Notes under the pieces: generated by a model
Databases searched by the model: none
Told to the model about the DNA's origin: nothing
The model's input: the letters and a program-made list of their open reading frames with translations, nothing else
Assembly (NCBI RefSeq): GCF_000502835.1
Contig: NZ_AYVL01000019.1
Location: forward strand, 1-35,130
Reading direction: 5' to 3'
Source: Mesorhizobium sp. LSJC280B00
GTDB taxonomy: Bacteria > Pseudomonadota > Alphaproteobacteria > Rhizobiales > Rhizobiaceae
Length of the DNA: 35,130 nt
Position numbers and translations under genes: made by a program
Part shown: piece after piece, positions 18,901-25,650 of the stretch
Position numbering within the stretch: position 1 is the stretch's first letter
How the letters are laid out: the number at the start of each line of letters is the position of its first letter

Positions 18901-19529
18901 ACCGCTATCCTTTCAGTCCTGACAGCGCCGTCGACGTCAATGTCCGCGACTTCGCCCGTCTGTTCGGGCCGGCAGGGCTGATCGACACCTTCATCAACGA
19001 CCATCTGATCAGCTATGTCGACACGTCAGCGCAGCCATGGAAATGGCGCGCCGATTTCGGCCTCGACCCGTCGGCACTGGCCGCGTTCGAACAGGCAAGG
19101 CGGATCCGCGATGATCTCTTTCCCGGCGGTACAGGCCCGCTGATGAGCTTCACACTCGAGCCGAAGGATTTGTCACCCAACGTCGCGCGCGTGACGCTCA
19201 ATCTGGATGGCCAGAACCTCGTCTATTATAACAACGCAACGAGGCCGCAGCCGATGACGTGGCCCGGCAAGGACGGCACGGGCGTCATCTCGCTTGCCTT
19301 CCAGCCGATCGATGGCTCGCCCGAGATCTTGCTTAACGAGACCGGCAGCTGGGCGTGGCTGAGAATGTTGCGCAGCGGTCGCTTCACCGGCACCTCGCTG
19401 TCGGACGTCTACAGCCTGCGCCTGGGCACCAAAGGCATGTACGCCGATTTCCAACTCAAGGCCGCCAGCGTCGAAAACCCTTACAACCTGCAAATGTTCA
19501 AGAAATTTTCATGTCCGCCGCAGATATGA
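15993..19529 (+). CDS. tssM: TssM1 (IcmF), inner-membrane core of the T6SS
   Basis: An 1178-residue IcmF-family protein that spans the envelope and binds TssJ through its periplasmic C-terminus. Two transmembrane helices (about 14-34 and 50-67) precede a cytoplasmic GTPase-like domain. That domain has an intact Walker A, GPPATGKT at 134-141, and DTAGR at 180-184. A third transmembrane helix lies at about 440-462, followed by the large periplasmic part. A short Lys/Gly/Leu-rich stretch with repeated GKL units lies at about 822-840, which I do not see in TssM2. The start at 15993 begins directly with the first membrane segment and overlaps no part of TssL. The last 19 bases overlap tagF. Confidence 0.95.
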   Translation: MFILRFLWAVLTSRWLWTLIGIALLCFVIWVFGPIVRVGPYDPFASDNVRIVIIALLVIFWLIWLIAAQRRAIRANRMFVAEIAAPAVEKPLSPGEENVAAVGAKFGEVMAELKRRKLGGRKFLREMPWYVIVGPPATGKTTALRQSGLNFPIDLTDDLQGVGGTRNCDWFFSESAVLIDTAGRYVQQESQPDVDAVEWLGFLDLLKKHRGRRALNGVIVALSIDVLSEGDDAIKAHGRKIRRRLAELNDRLEIRLPVYLMLTKADLIKGFEAFFGGLSTAAREQVWGTTFALDAHVDAKTIEREIATLATELERRLVPRLEDEDKLAARAEIFRFPAQLASLSEPIQVLIEAMFGESRYEEAAWLRGLYLTSATQEGAPIDRLTAALSASFGLPPRRALAAPRVEKRSFFLKNLLTEVIFKEAGLGTFDPLAQRRRAWIWRGAAAACAAAALLVSGLFTWSYYDNRNAITAQASQFEALQTPLTSAAANPASVEQPAIDGALSAMDEVANARTPPPGAGQDLLGPSASAELVRAQTDTYDHALRNVLEPHMVALLEATMWRQIRDPDFMLGALKTYRMMTGLSQMDPDFAQSWWVNSLPEFAAAAPFPTADAEEHQLAAIRRMAVDASYIAPDQALVAEALKTVCTISLPARAYKQLLADPAVTALKEWIPANFAGPNGAKVFARRSDKTLRVGISGAFTYAGFHDAILDRVEDIAAQAALDRAVFAGGCSENSETSLSALSEDILKLYYDDYIAQWDSFLRDMRLAPLTDLNVASENLKDLSSADSALKRLVTAVVQETELTRSDEAPANDKAAAAGGSKLLGKLGKLGKIVKTGAKLLPRAGSADEVDLTGSLVAEHFKPLKGAIAEVDGQPPALDAAIVALTALSNVLQTVTANPDPQDAIKKQGGLAELTGAVARQAQILPDPIDDWLGGIAGDTSGLTQKAVTSELNAIWRADILPFCQAALNNRYPFSPDSAVDVNVRDFARLFGPAGLIDTFINDHLISYVDTSAQPWKWRADFGLDPSALAAFEQARRIRDDLFPGGTGPLMSFTLEPKDLSPNVARVTLNLDGQNLVYYNNATRPQPMTWPGKDGTGVISLAFQPIDGSPEILLNETGSWAWLRMLRSGRFTGTSLSDVYSLRLGTKGMYADFQLKAASVENPYNLQMFKKFSCPPQI

Positions 19530-20056
19530 TCTTGCCCGGCTTTTACGGCAAAATGCCTGCCACCGGCGATTTCGTGACGCGGCGGCTGCCGGGAGATTTT
19601 GTTCGCGCCTGGGACCGCTGGCTGGCGCAGCATGTCGTCCCGCTTATTGGCTCGGAATCCTGGCCGCGCGGCACGGCGCTGCGGTTCCTGAGCGGTCCGG
19701 AATTTCTTGGCGCATCGGCAGGCGTCATCGTGCAGAGCGCCGACAGAGTTGGCAGGCAGTTCCCGTTGAGCGTCGTCGCGCAGCTTTCCAAGGCTCCCGT
19801 CGAGCTTGCATATGCCGATGCATGGTTTGGTGAGATCGAAAAGGTGGCCATCGCCGCCCAAGGCGGCGACCTGACGCCGGATGAATTGGAGGGCGCGCTG
19901 GCTCCGTTGCCAGTACCGCAGGTTGAACCGGGCGAAGAGCTCATCGGCGGTGTGGTGATGTGGACGGCTGGTTCCGACATTTTCGACATTGATCCGCTGT
20001 CGCCGCAAGCCGCGCTGGAGCAAATCTTTGCCGCCAGTTGGGAGAGGCAAGTCTGA
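19511..20056 (+). CDS. tagF: TagF (ImpM/SciT family), T6SS post-translational repressor
   Basis: A 181-residue protein consisting of the TagF N-terminal domain (DUF2094). The opening LPGFYGKMPATGDFVTRRLP is at about residues 8-27. FVRAWDRWLAQHV and GRQFPLSVVAQLSK follow, all typical of the family. TagF holds the system off, in Pseudomonas through the threonine phosphorylation switch and in Agrobacterium by sequestering FHA protein. Here it is a stand-alone protein, not fused to PppA as in Agrobacterium. The start at 19511 overlaps tssM by 19 bases; ATG 19526 is an alternative. The stop overlaps the next start as TGATG. Confidence 0.9.
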   Translation: MSAADMILPGFYGKMPATGDFVTRRLPGDFVRAWDRWLAQHVVPLIGSESWPRGTALRFLSGPEFLGASAGVIVQSADRVGRQFPLSVVAQLSKAPVELAYADAWFGEIEKVAIAAQGGDLTPDELEGALAPLPVPQVEPGEELIGGVVMWTAGSDIFDIDPLSPQAALEQIFAASWERQV

Positions 20057-21141
20057 TGTTCGTCAGCCAGAACACGACACCGTTTCTCGCCGAGACCTTT
20101 CCTTACCAGGATAAGGATTGCGTGAAACATTGTGTGGCTGTCATTCGTGCCACGTTCGATGTCGATCCCGACGGAAACTGCACGCCCAGCAAGGAGCAGT
20201 CGCCTTTCGTCTATGCTGATACTCACTATGGCGATCCGGAGGTCACCTCCATTCGCGTCGAGACCGACTTTGCGCCCGTCAAGCCGAAATGCGAGGTTCT
20301 GCTCGATGCGATGGCCGTCGCCCCGCAGTGGAGGCAGGTGGAAGCTATCGACGTGCGCCTGGTTGGGCCGGGACTGGACAAGCGCGCGATAGTCACCGGA
20401 CAGAGACGCTGGTTCCGAGGCGGGCTCGGTATCCAGGCTTCGCGGCCGACGCCGTTCGTTTCAATACCGCTGGCGTGGCACCTTGCCTTCGGCGGCACCG
20501 ACCGCACCGATCCCGATCCAGCGAAGCACCGCAGCGACGCGGTCAACCCGATCGGCAGCGGCTACCTTGTCGGCCAGAGTAATGTCGATGGCACGCTGCT
20601 GCCCAGCGTCGAGCACCCGCAATCGCGAATGCGCATCTGGAACGACCGACCGCGCGCCATCGGCTTCGGGCCGGTGCCGCGCTTTGCCAAGGAGCGCGCT
20701 CGCTATGCCGGCACCTATGACAAGCACTGGATGGAGAACGTCCTGCCCTTCCTGCCCCAAGATTTTGACGACCGGTACTTTCAGGCGGCGCCCCAGGACC
20801 AATGGTTGGACAAGCTTGGCGAAGGCATGATCTTCGGCTGCCTCGGCATGAACGAAAGCGGCAAGTTCAAGGTGAAGCTGCCAGCGATGTCAGTTGCGGT
20901 ACGGTTCATGTTCCATGACAGGACCGAGCACAAGGTGGTGGCGCCGGATACGCTGACCATGCTGCCGCATGAGGGGAGGATAGTGCTGGTCGGACGAGCT
21001 AGCACAAAGCTGCCTCGGAAGTTTGTGAAACTGCTCCAGGTCCAGGTGGGAAAGGAGCGGGAGCCGATCTTTCTCAAGCCTCATTACGCTGGGCTGAAGG
21101 AGGCTGTGGCGGCCTTGGCCGGGATGCGGAAAAAAAGATGA
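20056..21141 (+). CDS. DUF2169 family protein, candidate effector-loading adaptor
   Basis: A 361-residue DUF2169 protein. Members occur next to VgrG/PAAR genes and some act as adaptors for loading effectors in other T6SS. Recognisable pieces are the AFGGTD motif near residue 145, VNPIGSGY about 20 residues later, then RPRAIGFGPVPRFAKER and the C-terminal FKVKLPAMSVAV. The start at 20056 overlaps the tagF stop (TGATG) and has GGAGAGG about 8 bases upstream. The ketosynthase-like gene begins inside its last codons. The position right before a DUF4150 tip protein suggests it mounts that protein on VgrG. The direct role is inferred from family and context. Confidence 0.85.
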   Translation: MFVSQNTTPFLAETFPYQDKDCVKHCVAVIRATFDVDPDGNCTPSKEQSPFVYADTHYGDPEVTSIRVETDFAPVKPKCEVLLDAMAVAPQWRQVEAIDVRLVGPGLDKRAIVTGQRRWFRGGLGIQASRPTPFVSIPLAWHLAFGGTDRTDPDPAKHRSDAVNPIGSGYLVGQSNVDGTLLPSVEHPQSRMRIWNDRPRAIGFGPVPRFAKERARYAGTYDKHWMENVLPFLPQDFDDRYFQAAPQDQWLDKLGEGMIFGCLGMNESGKFKVKLPAMSVAVRFMFHDRTEHKVVAPDTLTMLPHEGRIVLVGRASTKLPRKFVKLLQVQVGKEREPIFLKPHYAGLKEAVAALAGMRKKR

Positions 21142-22148
21142 CGGCGATTTCCTGTGTCAGTCTTGTCTGCCCTGTCGGCTATACGCCCGAAAGTGCTGCT
21201 GCCGCCATGCGGGCGAGTATCTCGGTATTCCAGGAGTTGTTATATCGGGACATCAATGGGCAGCCGCTTCGCGGAGCCAGGGTCGAGGCTGTTCCGGCTG
21301 AAACGCGGGGCCGGAGCCGTCTCACGGCTCTGGCCCGACTCGCTGTCGAGCATATCGATGAAAAGATTTCGGCCTTGCTTCCATGGGGCGAGATGCCGTT
21401 CCTCCTGTGTACGCGCGACGCCGGCATGCCCGGCGCCCGCATAAATGGCATTCTGTCCGGGCTTGCGGTGCGCGGAGGGGAGCCATTAGTGGGATCGCGC
21501 ACATTCCAGATCACCCATGGCCAAATCTCGGCTTTTGTTGCGATAGAACAGGCGCGCAAGCTGTTGAACGAGCGCAATGCGGAAGCCTGCCTCATCATGG
21601 CGATCGACAGCCTGATCGACGCTCGCTCGCTCAGCTGGCTCGACAGCCGCATGCGATTGAAGACGAGCCAAGTGACGGACGGCCTCATCCCCGGTGAGGC
21701 GGCCTGCATTCTGGTCGTCAGCAAACGTCCGATCCTTGAGGGGGCCTTGCGATTGCGAGGGCTGGGCCTGGCCATCGAAACGGCAACCGCCGGCAACGAG
21801 GAACCGTTCCGAGCGGATGGTCTCAGCGCCGCGCTGAAAGCCGCACTTCGCGAGGCGGGCGTCCATCTGCACGAAGTTGCTTTCCGCATCAGCGATGTCG
21901 GAGGCGAGTCTTACGCATTCGAGGAATTGGTGCTGGCGCAAATGCGCAACATGCGTAAGACGCGTCCGGAACAACCGCTGTGGCACGCGGCGGACTGTAT
22001 GGGCGATTGCGGATCGGCGGCTGGCCTGATCCAGTTCGCCTGGGCCGAGCAGGCCTTCAGGCGCGCCTATGCGCCTGGCGACCTCGCCGCACTGCACGGC
22101 AGCTCGATGTCGTTCGGCGGTCGTGCCGCCGCTGTGGTCTCAGCATGA
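21138..22148 (+). CDS. Ketosynthase-fold protein lacking catalytic residues (T6SS-associated)
   Basis: A 336-residue protein that looks like a shortened beta-ketoacyl-ACP synthase of the thiolase fold. Fold marks remain: LIPGEAACILVVSK near 183-196, CGSAAGLIQ near 291-299 and MSFGGRAAAVV near 324-334. Where the nucleophilic Cys should sit, the sequence reads ITHGQISA (125-132), with no Cys. The position usually held by the second catalytic His in GHxxGAAG is Asp290. It is therefore unlikely to condense acyl chains. Such genes are seen between DUF2169 and DUF4150 genes in T6SS islands, and a structural role in effector loading is plausible. It overlaps DUF2169 by 4 bases and ends 10 bases before the effector gene. 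Confidence 0.8.
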   Translation: MTAISCVSLVCPVGYTPESAAAAMRASISVFQELLYRDINGQPLRGARVEAVPAETRGRSRLTALARLAVEHIDEKISALLPWGEMPFLLCTRDAGMPGARINGILSGLAVRGGEPLVGSRTFQITHGQISAFVAIEQARKLLNERNAEACLIMAIDSLIDARSLSWLDSRMRLKTSQVTDGLIPGEAACILVVSKRPILEGALRLRGLGLAIETATAGNEEPFRADGLSAALKAALREAGVHLHEVAFRISDVGGESYAFEELVLAQMRNMRKTRPEQPLWHAADCMGDCGSAAGLIQFAWAEQAFRRAYAPGDLAALHGSSMSFGGRAAAVVSA

Positions 22149-22158
22149 GGACCGTCAG

Positions 22159-23232
22159 ATGACAAAGAATGTCTTTGCCGGAAAGTGGGAAATTGCAGCC
22201 GAGAACGGGATGAACAAATCAATCGCACGCTTCCCCGACGTGTGCATGTCGCCACCGTCGCCACCAGCCGGGCCGATTCCGATCCCCTACCCAAACACCT
22301 CGTTTTCGAACACACTCAAATCAGGCTCATCAACGGTAAAGATCGGCGGCAAAGGCGCGGCATTGGCACAGAGGTCGTATTACAAGGAATCCGTTCTGGG
22401 AAATGAAGCCGCGACACGGACTTTCGGGGCAGCCGTGATCACCCATCAGATCACAGGCAAGACCTACTTCCAATCGTGGTGCATGGACGTCAAATATGAG
22501 GGCAAGAACGTTTGTCGCCACTTGGACATTACCACCAGCAATCATGCATCCGACCCTCCCTCGACGCCTCCAGCCCCAGCGCCGGAGACGCAGACTTTCG
22601 CCGAGTCCGAAGCCCTCTGGGACGAAGACAAATGTCCATGTTGCCACGAGCCTCTGCACGAATGGCAAAAGGACGAGAACGACAAAAAGTTTCCATTGAT
22701 GAAGGAAAGCGACTTCTGGGCAAAGAGACACAGCGAGCTTCCCGCTACTAACGACAAACAGATCAAGGTGCGCGAGCGCTTCAAGAAGAAGATGGATGAC
22801 ATGCTGGCCGCCAAGGCGAAGGCGCGGGCAGAAAGCGCGGCAGGCGGTGATGGCTGTCCGAATGTCCACAAGACGGAAGACGGACCATGCGCCCTCTATT
22901 TTGACGTGCCACGCGGTGCTAAATCCAGATACACCAGCCCGCGAACCCCAGGAACGCGTGTGGAAAGACAGGCGAGGAGTGGTCGAAACCATTTCGACGA
23001 CAACGGACTGAAGGATGCCGCTGTGAAGAAATGGACAGAAGCGAACACGAAGCCAGGTCAACCTCCGCCTGATTTCAAAGGCAAGACGATGCACCACAAA
23101 ACGCCGATGATGGGAGGCGGATGTGCAACCGCAAACAACGTGTTGCCAGACCAATATTTGAAAGCTTCCTCTGGGGACTGTCAGGACATCGAAGCTTGGC
23201 AAAAAGACCTCGAACATCTGACGACGAATTGA
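22159..23232 (+). CDS. DUF4150 (PAAR-like) protein with candidate HNH-type nuclease toxin domain
   Basis: A 357-residue predicted T6SS effector. Residues about 20-130 form the DUF4150 PAAR-like tip domain, with FPDVCMSPPSPPAGPIPIPYPN and TVKIGGKGAA. A Pro-rich linker (133-142) leads to a Cys cluster, CPCCHEP at 159-165, which could bind zinc. The C-terminus has the pattern HH-x2-P-x2-GGGC-x4-NN-x2-P-x10-C, His312 to Cys341, resembling His/Asn-metal endonuclease toxins. The start at 22159 follows GAGG and begins with the family sequence. Base composition is less GC-rich than the structural genes. The stop overlaps the next gene as TGATG, as expected for a toxin and its immunity protein. The tip domain is secure; the nuclease assignment is only moderate. 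Confidence 0.78.
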   Translation: MTKNVFAGKWEIAAENGMNKSIARFPDVCMSPPSPPAGPIPIPYPNTSFSNTLKSGSSTVKIGGKGAALAQRSYYKESVLGNEAATRTFGAAVITHQITGKTYFQSWCMDVKYEGKNVCRHLDITTSNHASDPPSTPPAPAPETQTFAESEALWDEDKCPCCHEPLHEWQKDENDKKFPLMKESDFWAKRHSELPATNDKQIKVRERFKKKMDDMLAAKAKARAESAAGGDGCPNVHKTEDGPCALYFDVPRGAKSRYTSPRTPGTRVERQARSGRNHFDDNGLKDAAVKKWTEANTKPGQPPPDFKGKTMHHKTPMMGGGCATANNVLPDQYLKASSGDCQDIEAWQKDLEHLTTN

Positions 23233-24107
23233 TGCCTGAGACACACATCAATCCCCACATCTATGATGGATTTCATGTGGATGCATCCCTGGGCGATGAG
23301 TTTGATCCAATTTCTGCAATTCGTAGCGAAGATCCATGGACGGCCTACTTAGGTATCCTGAGGGCATGCAAGTCAGGGAATTTTCGCGAGATTGGTCGAC
23401 TACCTCCTCTGATGACAAAGACGGAGGGATATTTTTTCTGGCGAGCTAGCACTGAAATCATCGGCTATGCCGGCAGCTGGAAAACAATCTCGGGCGCTTT
23501 CTCGTACTTCACGCCGCGAATGTCGAATTCTGATTTCCAGTACTTCTTTGCCTCGGCATTGGGCGCATCCTGCAGCCTCAAGGCGGTAACACCGCTACTG
23601 CAACTGCATCAGGAGGCGGAAGACGAAGAGGCACGGCACCAGATCGAAAACCACCTCGCCTATTTGCTGGAAGAGGAGGACGGCCCCGTCTGGGACGGCG
23701 CCTCGCAGACCCTTGATGTTCCAGACGATGATAATGAGCCACTGCGATTTGTCGTCGACCGGGTGTCATACTTTGACGTGGTCCAAAAAGCTTTCCGAGA
23801 TGTTGCCGCTACTCAATCGTCAGATACTACCCCAATCTATGAAGGCAAGACGTACGATGTGATTCAGCTTTCCCACAGATTGCTGGACAGGTTGCGATCA
23901 GACGACCGCCAATTTGGCCGCATCAATCGTGAACGGGTCGCCTTCGAGGCCGCTACTGGCCTCGATACTCGCTCATTCTACACCGAAAATGGCACTCTCT
24001 TGCGCTTGCCGGCCGCGGCAATCATTGAAGACTTTCTCGACAGCGGCGACGTCAACCGTTTCCGTGCGGGACAGCGCTATTTCTTTGGCCACCCAATTCC
24101 TGAGTGA
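23232..24107 (+). CDS. Probable immunity protein for the upstream DUF4150 toxin
   Basis: A 291-residue acidic, soluble protein that I do not recognise as a named family. It has no signal peptide or membrane segment, which fits neutralising a cytoplasmic nuclease. Residues about 75-150 look like paired alpha-helices of the HEAT/ARM type (SALGASCSLKAVTPLLQLHQ; HQIENHLAYLLEEEDG). The start at 23232 is the only one matching the TGATG overlap with the toxin gene, although the frame is open from 23121. One hand-counted 60-base row (23281-23340) is 28/60 GC, compared with 44/60 for a tssM row (18601-18660). The immunity role is inferred from position, coupling and composition. Confidence 0.65.
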   Translation: MPETHINPHIYDGFHVDASLGDEFDPISAIRSEDPWTAYLGILRACKSGNFREIGRLPPLMTKTEGYFFWRASTEIIGYAGSWKTISGAFSYFTPRMSNSDFQYFFASALGASCSLKAVTPLLQLHQEAEDEEARHQIENHLAYLLEEEDGPVWDGASQTLDVPDDDNEPLRFVVDRVSYFDVVQKAFRDVAATQSSDTTPIYEGKTYDVIQLSHRLLDRLRSDDRQFGRINRERVAFEAATGLDTRSFYTENGTLLRLPAAAIIEDFLDSGDVNRFRAGQRYFFGHPIPE

Positions 24108-24114
24108 TACTTCC

Positions 24115-25218
24115 CTACCGACGGGCAATCGGCCTGGTTTCGGGTGTGGCAGGGACGTTCATACCTGCCCATTCCGACACCTTGTCGGCCAGTGACAAAG
24201 TAACGGTGCGGTCCGCGAAAAATGTCGCGAACGGTTTGCCGAGTTCGACCGGATCCCCTGTGAACAGCTTGCTTTCTTCCCGAGCTTCAGGAAAGAGTTC
24301 CAGGAACGAGGCTTTGGCCATCAGCGCAAGGGCCGGCTCCTTCATCCGCTCGACCAGCCAGCCCAGCGCCGACTTGTCTCCCAGCATACCAATTCCACGC
24401 ACGGCGATGGCAGCGGTGGAGGGCGATTTCATCAGAGCGCCCATCCAGATGCGAACGTCGTTTTCGGGTCCGGCTTTGACCAGCGCACGCATGGCGACCA
24501 CCGCGTCAGTGCCGCCAGCGGTTGCGATTCTCGCGAGTTCCTGCCGCGCGAGATCACCAGCCCCCAATTCGACGAGCGCCCATGAGGCCCAGAGCCGGAC
24601 GGGCCCGTCCTCGTGATCAAGCGCAGCTTGGATCTCCCGTTCCAAATCGAAGCACCGGAGCTGGCCCGCAAGACGCAAGGCAGCGGCACGCACTTTTGAA
24701 TCGTGGTCTTTGATCACCCGGGCCAAAGTTTGGCCCGGGTTAACGTTGTGTGCGATACATGACGAAATGGCGAGGAACCGGATCAAGGCATCCTGGCCCC
24801 CGATCCAATTGCGCACATACGGGCCAATGGTCGCAGGTTTGTGCGATGCCAGCGCGCCGACCAGACCCTTGGCATCATCGGCCGCCAATCGTGCGAACTC
24901 GACCGCCTGTTCCACCCTTTTGCCATCATCCAGTTCCAGTGCCATCCATGCGAAGGCGAAGAGCTCTCCCTTCTCCGGAAAATTCTCGAACTGCTCGCTC
25001 AACAGCGGCCACGCGGCGGCGCCCGCGATTCGGAGTCCGTCGAGATTTATCTCCAAGCGCTCGTCGATCTCGGCGACGACCTTGGCATCGGGGGGATCCT
25101 CGGCGGACCAGCTGTCACGCTGCGCCCAAAGAAAGGCGACGAGTTCCGCGTGCTGGCGCACGACCTCCCTCGCAATGCGAAGCGGGCGTGCCCCTTCTGT
25201 ATTCGACGAGGTCCGCAT
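24115..25218 (-). CDS. TIGR02270-type HEAT-repeat protein, T6SS-associated
   Basis: A 367-residue protein of the TIGR02270 type, often found beside vgrG and DUF4150 genes. The N-terminal block has VVRQHAELVAFLWAQRD (19-35) and DERLEINLDGLRIAGAAAW, which are diagnostic. The middle and C-terminal parts are repeated helical pairs of the HEAT kind (VRAAALRLAGQL, VRLWASWALVELG, AVVAMRALVKAG, AIAVRGIGMLG). It is probably a scaffold or chaperone for effector assembly; the molecular function is not established. The start at 25218 overlaps the DUF6484 stop by one base (TGATG). Its stop lies 7 bases from the convergent immunity gene. Confidence 0.85.
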   Translation of the reverse strand: MRTSSNTEGARPLRIAREVVRQHAELVAFLWAQRDSWSAEDPPDAKVVAEIDERLEINLDGLRIAGAAAWPLLSEQFENFPEKGELFAFAWMALELDDGKRVEQAVEFARLAADDAKGLVGALASHKPATIGPYVRNWIGGQDALIRFLAISSCIAHNVNPGQTLARVIKDHDSKVRAAALRLAGQLRCFDLEREIQAALDHEDGPVRLWASWALVELGAGDLARQELARIATAGGTDAVVAMRALVKAGPENDVRIWMGALMKSPSTAAIAVRGIGMLGDKSALGWLVERMKEPALALMAKASFLELFPEAREESKLFTGDPVELGKPFATFFADRTVTLSLADKVSEWAGMNVPATPETRPIARR

Positions 25219-25643
25219 CAGTTCAGGTTGATCGAGCCGCCGCGAATGCGCTGCGCACCACTGGCATGGCTGGTGATCTGAGCACCACGAATGGTGATGC
25301 GGCCGTCTGCTTCCATCAGGATCGTCGCCTTGCCACATCGCAGTTCAAGGCGGTCCGCGGCGGTGACCTGCACGCGCTGTTCATCCCGGATCACCGGCAG
25401 AGCCATTTTGGCGCGGTCAGGCTCAACAATGCGGCCAACGATCAGAGGTTTGCGCGGGTCGCCTTCCTGAAACAGCAGGGCCACCTCACAGCCAATCATG
25501 TCCGACGACAATTCGCACAGGCTGCGAGCAGGCAATGCCGTCTTCTTCGGATTGCCAGGAAAAACGACTAAGGGGGACTCCTCTCCGAAACCCAGGAAGG
25601 CGCCGATCACCACGCCGTCGATCTTGTCCCTGACATTGCTCAT
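25218..25643 (-). CDS. DUF6484 domain protein, VgrG-linked accessory
   Basis: A 141-residue protein with the DUF6484 pattern: an opening GVVIGAFLGF near 10-19, VALLFQEGDPRKPLIVGRIV near 54-73, and a C-terminal beta-rich tail (LELRCGKATILMEADGRITIRG) that echoes the DUF2345/VgrG spike. The first part resembles a small OB-fold like the gp5 domain of VgrG. It might therefore cap or extend the spike, or act as an effector adaptor. It starts 7 bases after the vgrG stop with a GAGGG ribosome binding site, and is coupled to the HEAT-repeat gene downstream. Confidence 0.8.
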   Translation of the reverse strand: MSNVRDKIDGVVIGAFLGFGEESPLVVFPGNPKKTALPARSLCELSSDMIGCEVALLFQEGDPRKPLIVGRIVEPDRAKMALPVIRDEQRVQVTAADRLELRCGKATILMEADGRITIRGAQITSHASGAQRIRGGSINLN

Positions 25644-25650
25644 CGTGCCC

